DNA from: Vicia villosa
Taxonomy: Eukaryota > Streptophyta > Magnoliopsida > Fabales > Fabaceae
Direction: 5' to 3'
Assembly (NCBI RefSeq): GCF_029867415.1
Contig: NW_026705578.1
Coordinates: 496,001 to 560,000, forward strand
Length of the DNA stretch: 64,000 nucleotides
In this document: piece after piece, positions 35,832 through 46,446 of the stretch
Layout of the letters: each line of letters starts with the position of its first letter
Numbering within the stretch: the first letter of the stretch is position 1
Program-made: the position numbers and the translations under genes
The notes under the pieces: generated by a model
The model's database searches: none
The model's input: the letters and a program-made list of their open reading frames with translations, nothing else
Told to the model about the DNA's origin: nothing

Positions 35832-38800
35832 TCCTTACATGGAATGTAAGAGGGCTTAATAAAAAGGCAAGGCACCTTGAGATTAAAGCCCATCTCAAGA
35901 GGTTACAAGTGCCTTGTATGGCATTATTAGAAACTAAAGTCAAGGAGAATAATGCTGCTAGAATAAGACAGACTTTTGGTAATGAGTGGGACTGGATTGA
36001 CAATTATGACTATCATACAAATGGGAGGATTTGGGTGATGTGGAAGCATAAGGAGCTTAAAGTGACAATACAAACAAAAGGAGAGCAGTTCATCCACTGT
36101 GAATTGAGTAATACCTATGGTCACAAACTTTGTTTCATCACCTTTGTTTATGCTCACAATCAACTCATGGAAAGGAGGAAATTGTGGAAAGAAATCAAGG
36201 ACTTGGCTAACAATGTACATGATCAATGGATTGTTTTGGGGGATTTCAATAATGTCCTAAATAGTACAGATCGCATTGGTGGTAATCCTGTCCATGGTGC
36301 TGAGTTTGAAGATCTTGAAGCTATGATGTTGGAGGCCCAACTCTATGAACATGATACTCAAGGTAATCATTTTACATGGTCAAACAAACACATTACTGGG
36401 CTCGATAGATCGAGTTATCTGTAATGCTGCTTGGTTTGCAAAATTTCCTGATTGCGAGGTAGACATTTTACATGCTCTTATTTCTGATCATAGTCCCTTG
36501 AGGGTTAATTTTCACGGCCAGCAAGGGAGGAGGTATCACATTCAGCCCAGGTTTCGCTTTATAAACAGTGTGGTTGAACACTCAGATTTCTTGGAGGTGA
36601 CTCAGACTAGCTGGAATAAACGGATACACGGGAGGCCTATGTATGTTCTTTGGAGTAAATTGAAGCGGTTGCAACCTATCGTGAGGGGTCTTAACAGACG
36701 AGTCACGACAGAGGTGAAAATGCTACAAGACTATAGAACAAATTTAGCGCAGGCTCAGCAGAAACTTATAGACGATCCGTTTAATGGTAATTTGATTCAG
36801 GAAGCAAAAATGTGGACTGATAAAATTATTAATGCCACTGATGTGGAAGAGAAACTCTTGCTGCAGAAAGCTAAGGCTACGTGGATCAAACTAGGGGACA
36901 CTAACAATAGCTATTTCCATGCTATTGTTAAGGGAAGACAAAAACAGAACAACATTATGCAATTAGTGGACCAGGGGGGCAATACTCTTACTGACCAACA
37001 CGGCATGGAACAGGAGATACTACGGTTTTATGCGGAGTTGATTGGTACCCCATCTACCGAATTACTTCATGTGAACATAGAGATCTTAAGGAATGGCCCA
37101 CAGCTGAAGGATGATAGTAAAAAGTCTCTACAACAGCCTTTTACAGAAAAGGAAGTGTGGAATGAATTAAATAGTATTGGTGATAATAAATCTCCATGCC
37201 TTGATGGGTTTACTGCGAAATTTTTTAAGAATGCCTGGGACATCGTGAAACAAGACTTGATGTTAGCAATCCAAGATTCTTTTGACCACAGCAAGATTTA
37301 TGCAGCTATCAACTGTGCTTTGGTAACATTAATTCCTAAAACTCCTACTGCTAATAGTATGAAGGACTTACGACGAATCGCCTGCTGCACCACGGTATAT
37401 AAAATCCTTTCCAAGATCCTCACAAGTAGGTTAGTAATTTTTGAGGTTATTGATTCGAGTCAGTCAGCTTTTATCCCTGGTAGAAACATTCATGATAATA
37501 TTCTGATGGCGTATGAACTCCTACGTGGATACAACCGTAAGCATATCTCGCCTCGCTGTGCTATCCAAAAGGCGTATGATACGGTCGAGTGGACTGCATT
37601 GGAAACTATAATGAAGGAGTTGAACTTCCCGGTCAAGTTCATTTGTTGGATAATGGAATGTGTTAGTACGGTCTCCTATAGATACTCGATCAATGGTTAT
37701 GTTACGGAGTTACTTAAAGCGAAGCGAGGGCTTAGGCAGGGTGATCCACTCTCTCCACTGCTGTTTGTGTTGGTGATGGAATATCTACACAGAATTTTTG
37801 CCACTCTACAACATGAACCGAACTTCAAATTCCACCCCCGATGTAAGAAATTATGTCTAACCAATATTTGTTTTGCAGAAGAGTTGATCCTATTTACTAG
37901 AGGCGATTCATTATCGGTTAGTACAATGATGAGAACATTCAAAGAGTTTTCCTTAGCCACTGGCCTTAAAGCTCACCCTGCCAAATGTAAACTCTACTTT
38001 GGTGGAGTGCATCATACTGTGCAACAGGAGATTAAGGACGGGATTGGATTTCAGATTGGAGAGCTCCCTTTTAAGTACCTCGGAGTCCTGCTAGCAAGTA
38101 GGAAGCTAACTATTACTCAGTGCCAACCTCTCATTGAAAAAATCACTGCTCGTATTAGACACTGGTCTGCCCGATTGCTTAGTTATGCCGGTAGATGCCA
38201 ATTAATCAGAAGTGTCCTCTTCGCGATTACTGCATATTGGCTGCAAGTACTACCTCTTCCTAAACAGGTGCTAAATCGTATTGAGAGTATTTGCCGTAGT
38301 TTTTTGTGGAGCGGTACCGATTGTAGTAGAAGAGCTCCGATCGTGTGGGCGACTATTTGTCAACCAAAAGATGCAGGGGGGCTGAATATCGTGAATTTAC
38401 ATCAGTGGAACACGGCTGCCCTTGGGAAAATGTTATGGAATATTCATACTAAAGCAGACCGGTTATGGATTAGGTGGCTGGATACGTTTTATTTCAAAGG
38501 GAAAGATGTTTTGAATTGGCAATGCACTTCGTCAAGCTCATGGATATTACGGAAAATTGTCAAACATAAAGAGACTTTGATCAGTAAACCGTACTGGGAC
38601 AAAGATTGTGTGGCAGGGAAATACAATACCGGAGGTATGTACAAAGGCCTCATTGGTGAGTATGATCACAAGAGCTGGAAACGTATCCTATTGGACAACT
38701 TTGCACGGCCTAAAGCATGCTTCACATTATGGATGGCGTTGATGGATAGACTTCCAACGAAAGCACGTCTATCACGGTTTGGAATCATAACAGATACGGT

Positions 38801-39045
38801 ATGTTGTTTCTGTGATAAAGTTGAAGACATACAACACTTATTCTTTGAATGTAACCGAACGAAGAAAATTTGGGCTGACATCATTGAGTGGTTAAAGCTG
38901 CAACATGTGCCTTTGCGATGGGAACACGAAATTGAATGGCTTAGTCAAGTTACCAAGAGGAAAGGGCTGCAATGGAAGTTGGTGAAAATGGCTTTTGCTG
39001 AGACGGTACATGAAATTTGGCAGCAAAGGAACCATATCATTTTTC

Positions 39046-39266
39046 TGTTGGATAAATTTAAATGCAGTCTTGGAAAGCCAAAAGACAGATTCTCTAGGGC
39101 AGACAAACATTCATAGGAAATAGTTAATCATTAACTGTTATGTCTATTTATGTTTCCCTGGTCTCTATATAAAGACCCTCTCTTTGTAACCTAATTTTTA
39201 CTTTTGCAACAAATCCTTTGCAAGTCAATATATATCAGAAGAGAGTAGTTTGATCTGTTACCTTCA
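39046..39266 (+). repeat. Copia 5' LTR with promoter
   Basis: Contains CTCTATATAAAG (TATA box, about 39163-39174) followed by a short R/U5. A Met-tRNA-type primer-binding site (TGGTATCAGAGC, 39270-39281) lies four bases inside the LTR. Confidence 0.92.
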
Positions 39267-39283
39267 AATTGGTATCAGAGCGC

Positions 39284-42200
39284 ATGGCAAACATGATGAA
39301 CCAGATGCCATTGCCGCAACTGTCAAAATCAAACTATGAGAACTGGAGCATCCAGATGAAGGCGCTGATTGGATCGTTAGATGTGTGGGAGGTTGTAGAA
39401 GAACGGTTTGAAGAACCAGAAACCACGACGGGAAATACAGCAGCCCAGAACAAGGCGTTGAAAGAGACGCGGTCGAAAGACAAAACGGCATTATACATGT
39501 TGTTTAGAGCAGTAGACGAATCTGGCTTTGAGAAGATTGCTGGTTCAACTACTTCGAAGCAAGCGTGGGATACACTAGAGACGGCGTTCAGAGGAGCAAA
39601 TAGAGTCAAGCAAGTTCGTTTGCAAACTCTTCGAGGAGAATTAGAAAGGATGAAGATGAAGGAGACGGAGTCCGTGTCGGACTACATCACGCGTGTTCAA
39701 ACAGTTGTAAATCAACTGAAACGAAATGGAGAAGCAATGACCGATGCTCGAGTTGTCGAAAAGATTTTAAGATCTTTGACTGAAAAATTCGAAAATATAG
39801 TATGTGCAATAGAGGAGTCGAAGGACCTTGCGACAATCACTGTCGAAGAAGTAGCTGGTTCACTTGAGGCACACGAACAACGCAAAATACAAAAGAAGGA
39901 GGAGACACTTAATAATGCAGAACAAACAAAGGAATCCACTAGAAATGAAAGGGCACTTTTATCTCAAAACTGGCGTGGTCGAGGACGTGGTCGTGGAGGT
40001 CGAGATGGTGGTCGAAGCTATCAGAACAACAATTTCGAAAGAGGACAGGCAAGTCAACAAAATTGGCGTGGTCGAGGACGTGGCCATAGAGGTGGCAGGT
40101 CGAACTCCAACATCGAATGCTACAAATGCAATAAACATGGACATTTTGCGAAGGATTGCAACTCATACAGTTGCTACAATTGTGGAAAAGGGGGACACCT
40201 TGCAAAAGACTGTCGATTCAGGAGGAAAGTCGAAGAGACAACAAATTTCGCACTAGAAACAGAATCAAACGAAGGATTCCTATTAATGACCCAAAAGGAG
40301 ACAAACACAGAAGATGACACCATATGGTACCTTGACTCAGGAACAAGTAATCATATGTGTGGTCACAAACATCTATTCAAAGAAATAAAGAAAATTGAAG
40401 ATGGTCATGTATCTTTTGGAGATGCGTCGAAGGTAAAGGTCGAAGGCAAAGGAACAATTTGTTATTTGCAGAAAGAAGACGTACCTGGAAAAATACAAGA
40501 TGTTTATTATGTACCAGATCTAAAAGCAAATATTCTAAGTCTGGGGCAACTTACGGAGAAGGGATATTCGATATTCATGAAGGATCGAATACTGCATTTG
40601 AAGGATAAATCAGGGCACCAAATTGCTCAAGTTGAGATGGGAAGGAATCGAATGTACAAGCTGAATCTGAGAAGCGTTCGAGAAAAATGTTTGAAAATCG
40701 ACACTGAAGACCAAGCAACTCTGTGGCATCTACGTTTTGGTCACTTACATCATGCTGGGTTAAAGAGATTAGCGGGAAGAAACATGGTACATGGATTGCC
40801 TAACATGGAGTTTGAAGGAAAATTTTGTGAAAATTGTGTTTTTGGCAAGCAGACGAAAACTTCTTTTCAAAAGAAGGCAGAATATCATGCTAAGCACATC
40901 CTTGAATTAATTCACACTGATATCTGTGGACCAATCACTCCAGAATCCTTTAGTGGCAAGAAGTATTTCATTTCCTTCATCGATGATTTCTCAAGAAAGA
41001 GTTGGGTCTACTTCCTGAGAGAAAAATCTGAAGCATTCGAAGCATTCAAAAGGTTCAAGGTAATGGTTGAAAAATCGACTGATCGACACATCAAAGCACT
41101 CCGTTCTGACAGAGGAGGAGAATATACTTCGACAGCCTTCATGAAGTATTGCGAGGAGCAGGGTATAAGGAGATTTCTAACTGCAGCATACTCACCTCAA
41201 CAAAATGGGGTTGCTGAAAGGAAAAACCGAACAGTCCTTGACATGGTTCGTTCAATGCTCAAAAGTAAGAACATGTCGAAGGAATTTTGGGCAGAAGCTG
41301 TGCAATGTTCAATCTATGTTCAAAATAGATGTCCGCATTCAAAGTTGGGAGATCAAACACCGCAAGAAGCGTGGAGTGGACAGAAACCGACTGTATCTCA
41401 TCTTAAAGTATTTGGTAGTGTTGCTTATGCACATGTACCAGATAAACGAAGAACGAAGCTTGAAGACAAGAGTCAGAAATATATATTAATTGGGTATGAT
41501 GAGAAAACAAAAGGATACAGGTTATTTGACCCCATAAACAAAAAGGTGGTAGTAAGTAGAGATGTTCGAGTGAATGAAGCAAGTAGGTGGGACTGGAACA
41601 ATTCGACAGAAGACATAGTCGAAACTGAAGAACCCTCAGTCGGTATACCAACAACCCAAAATCAATTGCCAAGGTTTGAATACTCTGACAGTGAAGACGA
41701 ATCCTCACAGCCCAGAATGAGAAGCCTGCAAGAGTTGTATGATAATACAGAAGAAGTACATCTTGTGTGTCTACTGGCAGATTCTGAAAACATTAGTTTC
41801 GAAGAAGCATGGAGAGATGAGAAGTGGAAGAATGCCATGGACGAAGAAATTAAAGCTATCGAACACAACAAAACTAGGGAACTAGAAGAGTTACCAAAAG
41901 GAAGTCGAACCATTAGTGTGAAGTGGGTGTTTAAGAAAAAGATGAATGCTCAAGGAAAAGTCGAAAGGTACAAGGCGCGACTTGTGGCAAAAGGATACAG
42001 GCAGAAGGAAGGAATAGATTATGACGAAGTATTCGCACCAGTTGCAAGAATGGAGACAATTCGACTGCTGATTTCTCAAGCTGCTCAGCTCAAATGGCCA
42101 ATATTTCAAATGGATGTCAAATCAGCATTTTTGAATGGTGTGCTCGAAGAAGAAGTCTATGTCGAACAACCACCAGGATACATGAAAGACGGAAGCGAAG

Positions 42201-43321
42201 GAAAAGTGCTAAGACTCAAGAAAGCACTTTATGGATTAAAGCAGGCACCTCGTGCATGGAATACACGTATTGATACTTACTTCAAAAAGAATGGTTTCCA
42301 ACAATGTCCTTATGAACATGCCCTATATGTAAAGAAGTATAAAGGAGATATACTGCTCGTTGCACTCTATGTCGACGACTTGATTTTCCTGGGCAACAGT
42401 GATCAAATGATCGAAGAATTTAAAGGTCGAATGACACGAGAATTTGAAATGACGGACTTAGGTCGAATGAGCTTCTTTCTTGGTCTGGAAGTTCGACAAG
42501 AAGAAACTGGAATTTTTGTCTCACAAGAAAAATATGCAAAGGACATTTTGAAGAGGTTCAAAATGGAAGGTTGCAATCCAATCTCGACACCAATGGAGCC
42601 AGGAGCCAAGCTTTCAAAATTTGATGAGGGGGAACGTGTCGAAGCAAACAAATTTCGAAGCTTGGTCGGAAGTCTTCGATATCTCACATGTACTAGACCA
42701 GATCTTTCTCTAAGTGTCGGAATCTTGAGTCGATTTATGGAAGAACCAGTTCACTCACACTGGAAAGCTTTGAAGAGAATTCTTCGTTATATCCAAGGAA
42801 CTGTGTCACTTGGAATGTTTTACTCAAAAGCAGAAGATTACAAGCTAACAGTTTACTCCGACAGCGATTGGTGTGGAGATATAGACGATCGAAAAAGTAC
42901 ATCAGGATATGTATTCTTTATGGGAAACACTGCTTTCACATGACTCTCAAGGAAGCAACCAATTGTAACACTGTCGACATGCGAAGCAGAATACGTGGCT
43001 GCATCATGGTGTGTATGCCATGCTATATGGCTTAGAAGATTGTTATGTGAGTTAGAGCAGAAGCAGGAAAATGCAACCATAGTGCAAGTCGACAACAAAT
43101 CAGCAATCGAACTGGCGAAGAATCCAGTGAATCATGAAAGAAGTAAACACATCGACGTACGTTTTCATTTCATTCGAGAACATGTGAAAAATGGAAGCGT
43201 CGAACTGAAGCATGTGGCAAGCAAGGATCAAGCTGCAGATATTTTCACAAAACCATTGTCGAAGGAGATATTCGACAGAGGCAAGATAATGCTGGGATTA
43301 ATTGACCGAAGGAGCATTTAA
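39284..43321 (+). pseudogene. Copia gag-pol polyprotein with a single nonsense codon
   Basis: Start ATG 39284 ([10 protein letters not shown]), just after the primer site. Domains: gag ([12 protein letters not shown]-rich stretch); two CCHC knuckles ([14 protein letters not shown] and [14 protein letters not shown]); protease ([11 protein letters not shown]); integrase ([12 protein letters not shown] zinc finger; [25 protein letters not shown]); RT ([38 protein letters not shown]); RNase H ([27 protein letters not shown]). One in-frame TGA at 42942-42944 splits RNase H, in a position where Trp is usual. Downstream codons 42945-43321 stay in frame. Both CCHC boxes and all catalytic motifs are otherwise intact. 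Confidence 0.93.
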
Positions 43322-43323
43322 TT

Positions 43324-43557
43324 TATGGGGGAGTTTTGTTGGATAAATTTAAATGCAGTATTGGAAAGCCAAAAGACAGATTCTCTAGGGCAGACAAACT
43401 TTCATAGGGAATAGTTAATCATTAACTGTTATGTCTATTTATGTTTCCCTGGTCTCTATATAAAGACCCTCTCTTTGTAACCTAATTTTTACTTTTGCAA
43501 CAAATCCTTTGCAAGTCAATATATATCAGAAGAGAGTAGTTTGATCTGTTACCTTCA
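43324..43557 (+). repeat. Copia polypurine tract and 3' LTR
   Basis: ATGGGGGAG (43325-43333) precedes the LTR start TGTTGG at 43337. The LTR repeats the TATA box and ends CTTCA at 43557, followed by TTTTC. Confidence 0.9.
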
Positions 43558-43773
43558 TTTTCAAGGCTGTAGTAGTAGCTCAACTATTACTGCAAACATT
43601 ATATCTATTGTTAAAGTTAGGTGTAGTGGTATAAGGAAGTTAAAAATACATGTTAATGTGTATAATTAACTTGTAGTCCCTGATGATTCCTGGATCTCCG
43701 GATCGGATTGTAATCACTGTTTTTGGTATATAAAGTAATGCTTTGATTCCAAAACTTTTCAATGTCTCTAGTT

Positions 43774-43810
43774 CACTACAACAATTTGGCTACAAGGTTT
43801 TCTTGTAGTG
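43774..43810. mobile_element. 37-bp CACTA relic: two termini only
   Basis: CACTACAA at the left and CTTGTAGTG at the right face each other across 20 bp, flanked by GTT on both sides (43771-43773 and 43811-43813). This is the form of a CACTA element reduced to its ends, with the expected 3-bp target duplication. Confidence 0.5.
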
Positions 43811-44761
43811 GTTGCAAGATATGAATTCTCTACAATCATATCGTTGTCAATTCTGTTGATTGGTATTTAATATAAATTAAGTTATTTTCTAGTTTTATTT
43901 TTTGTGTGGAATTATAATGTTTCTTGATTCAGACCATTGACATTAGAGAAATGATTTTTGCTACATCACTGTTATGAGTATTGTGGTATGCATCTTTTTT
44001 TCTGCCAATGTATTAATATTTGAAGATTACTTTGAGTGCTGTTTCTATTTTGACTATTGTTCCCCTATGCTAAATACATGATTGAATTATATACAACATA
44101 TAGACTATTTATTCAATGTGTTGTATGAGATGTATGATATGAAGCTTATTCATATTGAGTTGCTTATTTATATTTTGACTTATATGGCAGGATATGTGGT
44201 TGCATGATTGCAAAGATTATTGGAGTAGCTACTACTTTAGCTGCAGGAGTATAGATGACAAGGTACACATGACTTTTTTCTTCTTTTAGTGCATTTCATT
44301 TTGAACTTTAGTTAAATCATTGCTGAATTTGAAAGTTTGTTGGCAGTAACTGCTCATGCAATTGGTTCTTGTAGATATAATTTTGGACATAGTAACTTGT
44401 TTATGATGTATAAGTTTGAGCGAAAGCTACTTTCTGTTTGAATTCAAATATTAGATCATATAGGTTGCAGGAACTTGAAAAAGGTGCATAAAATGGAAGT
44501 GAAAAACTTGAAAGCTCATATCATTTCACTTGGGGCCATTACAATAGAACTTCTAAAAGTGTAGAACTTATGTCCTATTAAAGGACTGGTTTATAGGAAG
44601 TTGAATCTAGGGAAAAAGATAAACATTTTGGCATGTTACAGAGTTCTGATTGAGTTGATAAATAAGTGCATACATTTTTTTATGTAGGACCACTATATGG
44701 TTTTTGTCTAAGTTTAATGAATAATTAATTGTCAAGTTTATTGAATAAAAGGACTTCTCTT
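43811..44761 (+). other. Intron-like DNA between captured gene fragments
   Basis: T-rich and mostly without coding signal. One short stretch at about 44193-44260 (DMWLHDCKDYW...) is open between an AG and a GT and might be another captured exon, but it was not recognised. Confidence 0.35.
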
Positions 44762-45237
44762 TGCAAGGCTAAAAGGGGTGGATTCAAAGACACTCATCCT
44801 GATGATCTCCTATCTCCTGTTTTGAAGGTTTTGTTGTTACTAATTTCTAATTCTTTTGTTACTTTGGTTCATAATTTGGTTGATGTACATCCATATGCGT
44901 GAACGTGATGACGATGTTTCATTGTAGGCTGTAGTAGAGAAAACCAACTTGAACCCAAGTGAAGTTGGTGATATTGTTATGGGTTCTGTGTTGGGAGCTG
45001 GATCTCAAAGTGCTAGTGAATGTCGTATGGCTGCATTTTATGCTGGTTTTCCTGGTATGTTTAAGTAATTTGTGTAACTGAACATGATCAATGATTGTGA
45101 TTAGTTACTTACATGTTATGTTTTTTTTTGCCATCCAGAAACCGTGCCTGTTAGGACAGTTAACATGCAATGTTCATCTGGGCTCCAAGTTGTTGTTGAT
45201 GTAGCTGCTGCTATAAGGGCTGGATTTTATGACATTG
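44762..45237 (+). pseudogene. Captured gene fragment C: peroxisomal 3-ketoacyl-CoA thiolase
   Basis: Three exons, 44762-44827, 44928-45054 and 45139-45237, all with GT/AG borders and matching phases. The peptide contains CKAKRGGFKDTHPDDLL, NPSEVGDIVMGSVL, ECRMAAFYAGFPE and VRTVNMQCSSGLQ. These belong to the N-terminal thiolase domain of plant KAT-type beta-oxidation enzymes. QCSSGL holds the nucleophilic cysteine. No stop or frameshift occurs, but the N-terminal targeting exon and everything after ...RAGFYDIG are missing, so no enzyme can be made. The functional parent gene should lie elsewhere in the genome. Confidence 0.85.
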
Positions 45238-45965
45238 GTAAAGGATGGATCAAATTTTTTTGTATTTCTTGACATGGAGACATGATCTCTTGGTTGTTTC
45301 TTGCTGATGGCTTTATTTTATCTTGTTTGTGCTCCAAGCTTTAATGTCAAAGTGCATGATGGTCTCTGAACATAACTCTAGCTTTTGAAGCATTAGGATG
45401 GTGAACATACTCTTCTTAGAATATTCTTTGAGATGAGGATATTATGTATCTTGGAATTGATTAATATTATTGGTTTAGGCCTAACAATGATTAATTATAT
45501 TATAAATTGTTTTTTGGTTATTTTAATGATGAATGGATTAGTCATTACAAATCTATAAATATGAAATTGCTTTTAAGTTGTGTTTTAAATGTTCTTATAA
45601 TTAAGTATAAGTTTAAATGAAAAATATTAATTTTTTTTTACTAGAAAACTAAAAAAGGAATGAGTCTAATTTAACTTGAGATTTACTATGATAATTTTGC
45701 GGTGATATTGTAGCTATTTAGTTTGAAAACATTAATATAAGACTATCAATTTGCTACGTTTTAGTTGGTATTTAGCGGCGAAATGTAAAATTTTAGTTTG
45801 AGCTTTGCTACGAAAATTTAGTATAGATAATTAGTCACTCAATCCAAACTACGGCCTATATAGTAGTTAATCCACGACTAAACTCTAGCTAAATCTACTT
45901 GATAGAGATTAACTACTATTTAGCTACGATTTTGGTTGTAGCTAATCACAAATTTTCTTGTAGTG
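45238..45965 (+). other. CACTA right arm with subterminal repeats
   Basis: Non-coding. From about 45700 to the terminus many TAGCTA / GTAGC units occur in both orientations (for example tagctacgattttggttgtagc), ending CTTGTAGTG. Confidence 0.55.
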
Positions 45966-46446
45966 ATAATCAATTGATAATTTAATTGTGATATCAATAT
46001 TTAAAAATTTTGGTTGGATGGATTTATGGATTGATTTGTTTTTTAACCGTTGTACTTTTTGTTTGTGTTATTGAGTTTTTGGATTTAAAGAACAAGATAA
46101 AGAGGGGTAGCAGTAAGATCTCGTCGTCGTTTCCTCTTAGTTATGATTTCATATGATTTCATTTAGTTATGATTTCATTGGATATTGTGTTAGCTGCAAC
46201 TAAAATTGAATCCAACTTGGTAGAAAACTTATATATTTCTTTTTCATTTATCATTCTTAATTTCTTTGTACTATCCAATGTTATAACATTTCGATTTTAA
46301 ACATAATAGATATCGCACTTTTACACAAATTTTTTATTAAAAGAGGGATGGTTGAATCTCTCTTGGTTTAAATGGTTTAATATTTATTGATATTTGTATT
46401 TATAGGTATAAACATTAGTATCATATATATATACTAATAAGTTTTT
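45966..46446 (+). other. AT-rich spacer
   Basis: No gene or repeat was recognised apart from a short direct repeat (tagttatgatttcat, about 46139-46175). Confidence 0.4.

Larger units (their letters stand above)
39046..43557 (+). mobile_element. Near-intact Ty1/Copia element with 221-bp LTRs
   Basis: 4512 bp, LTRs 39046-39266 and 43337-43557 (TGTTGG...CTTCA), target duplication TTTTC at 39041-39045 and 43558-43562. By eye the LTRs differ at about three of 221 positions. It sits inside LINE ORF2 in the same orientation. Primer site, polyprotein and polypurine tract are all in place, and one nonsense codon is the only coding defect found. Confidence 0.95.
35828..43669 (+). pseudogene. LINE ORF2 (endonuclease, RT, zf-RVT), broken
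   Basis: ATG 35828 overlaps the ORF1 stop. Endonuclease: LTWNVRGLN, LLETK, LGDFNNV, SDHSP. A four-base insertion-type shift near 36411 moves the frame. RT follows with LIPKTP, SAFIPGRNIHDN and GLRQGDPLSPLLF. The catalytic box is FAEE where FADD is expected (near 37875), and the first catalytic aspartate is lost (RCAIQKAYDT). The C-terminal zinc domain CCFCDKVEDIQHLFFEC is intact. The frame is cut at 39045 by Copia, resumes at 43563 and stops at 43667-43669. RT activity is not credible. Confidence 0.85.
34595..43752 (+). mobile_element. L1-type LINE with ORF1 and ORF2, split by a Copia element
   Basis: Both ORFs are present. The repeat AACTTTTCAATGT flanks it at 34582-34594 and 43753-43765, read as its target duplication. 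A longer copy of the same repeat (with tctcta) lies at 34489-34506, so the exact 5' end may be 34507. The 3' end (ccaaaa) has almost no A-tail. ORF2 is interrupted at 39045 by the Copia element and resumes at 43563. Without the Copia insert the LINE is about 4.6 kb. Confidence 0.8.
32344..45965 (+). mobile_element. Pack-CACTA carrying host gene fragments, with nested LINE and Copia
   Basis: The left terminus is CACTACAAGAAAATAAT. The right terminus (complement) is CACTACAAGAAAATTTG. Both subterminal zones share TTAGCTAC and TTTCGTAGCAAARCT units, supporting them as one pair. The flanking triplets (TAA and ATA) do not match, which weakens the pairing. Without the LINE and its nested Copia the element is about 4.5 kb. 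It has no recognisable transposase, but holds exon-intron fragments of at least three host genes in the same orientation, all cut at their outer ends. This fits a non-autonomous gene-capturing CACTA. Confidence 0.6.
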
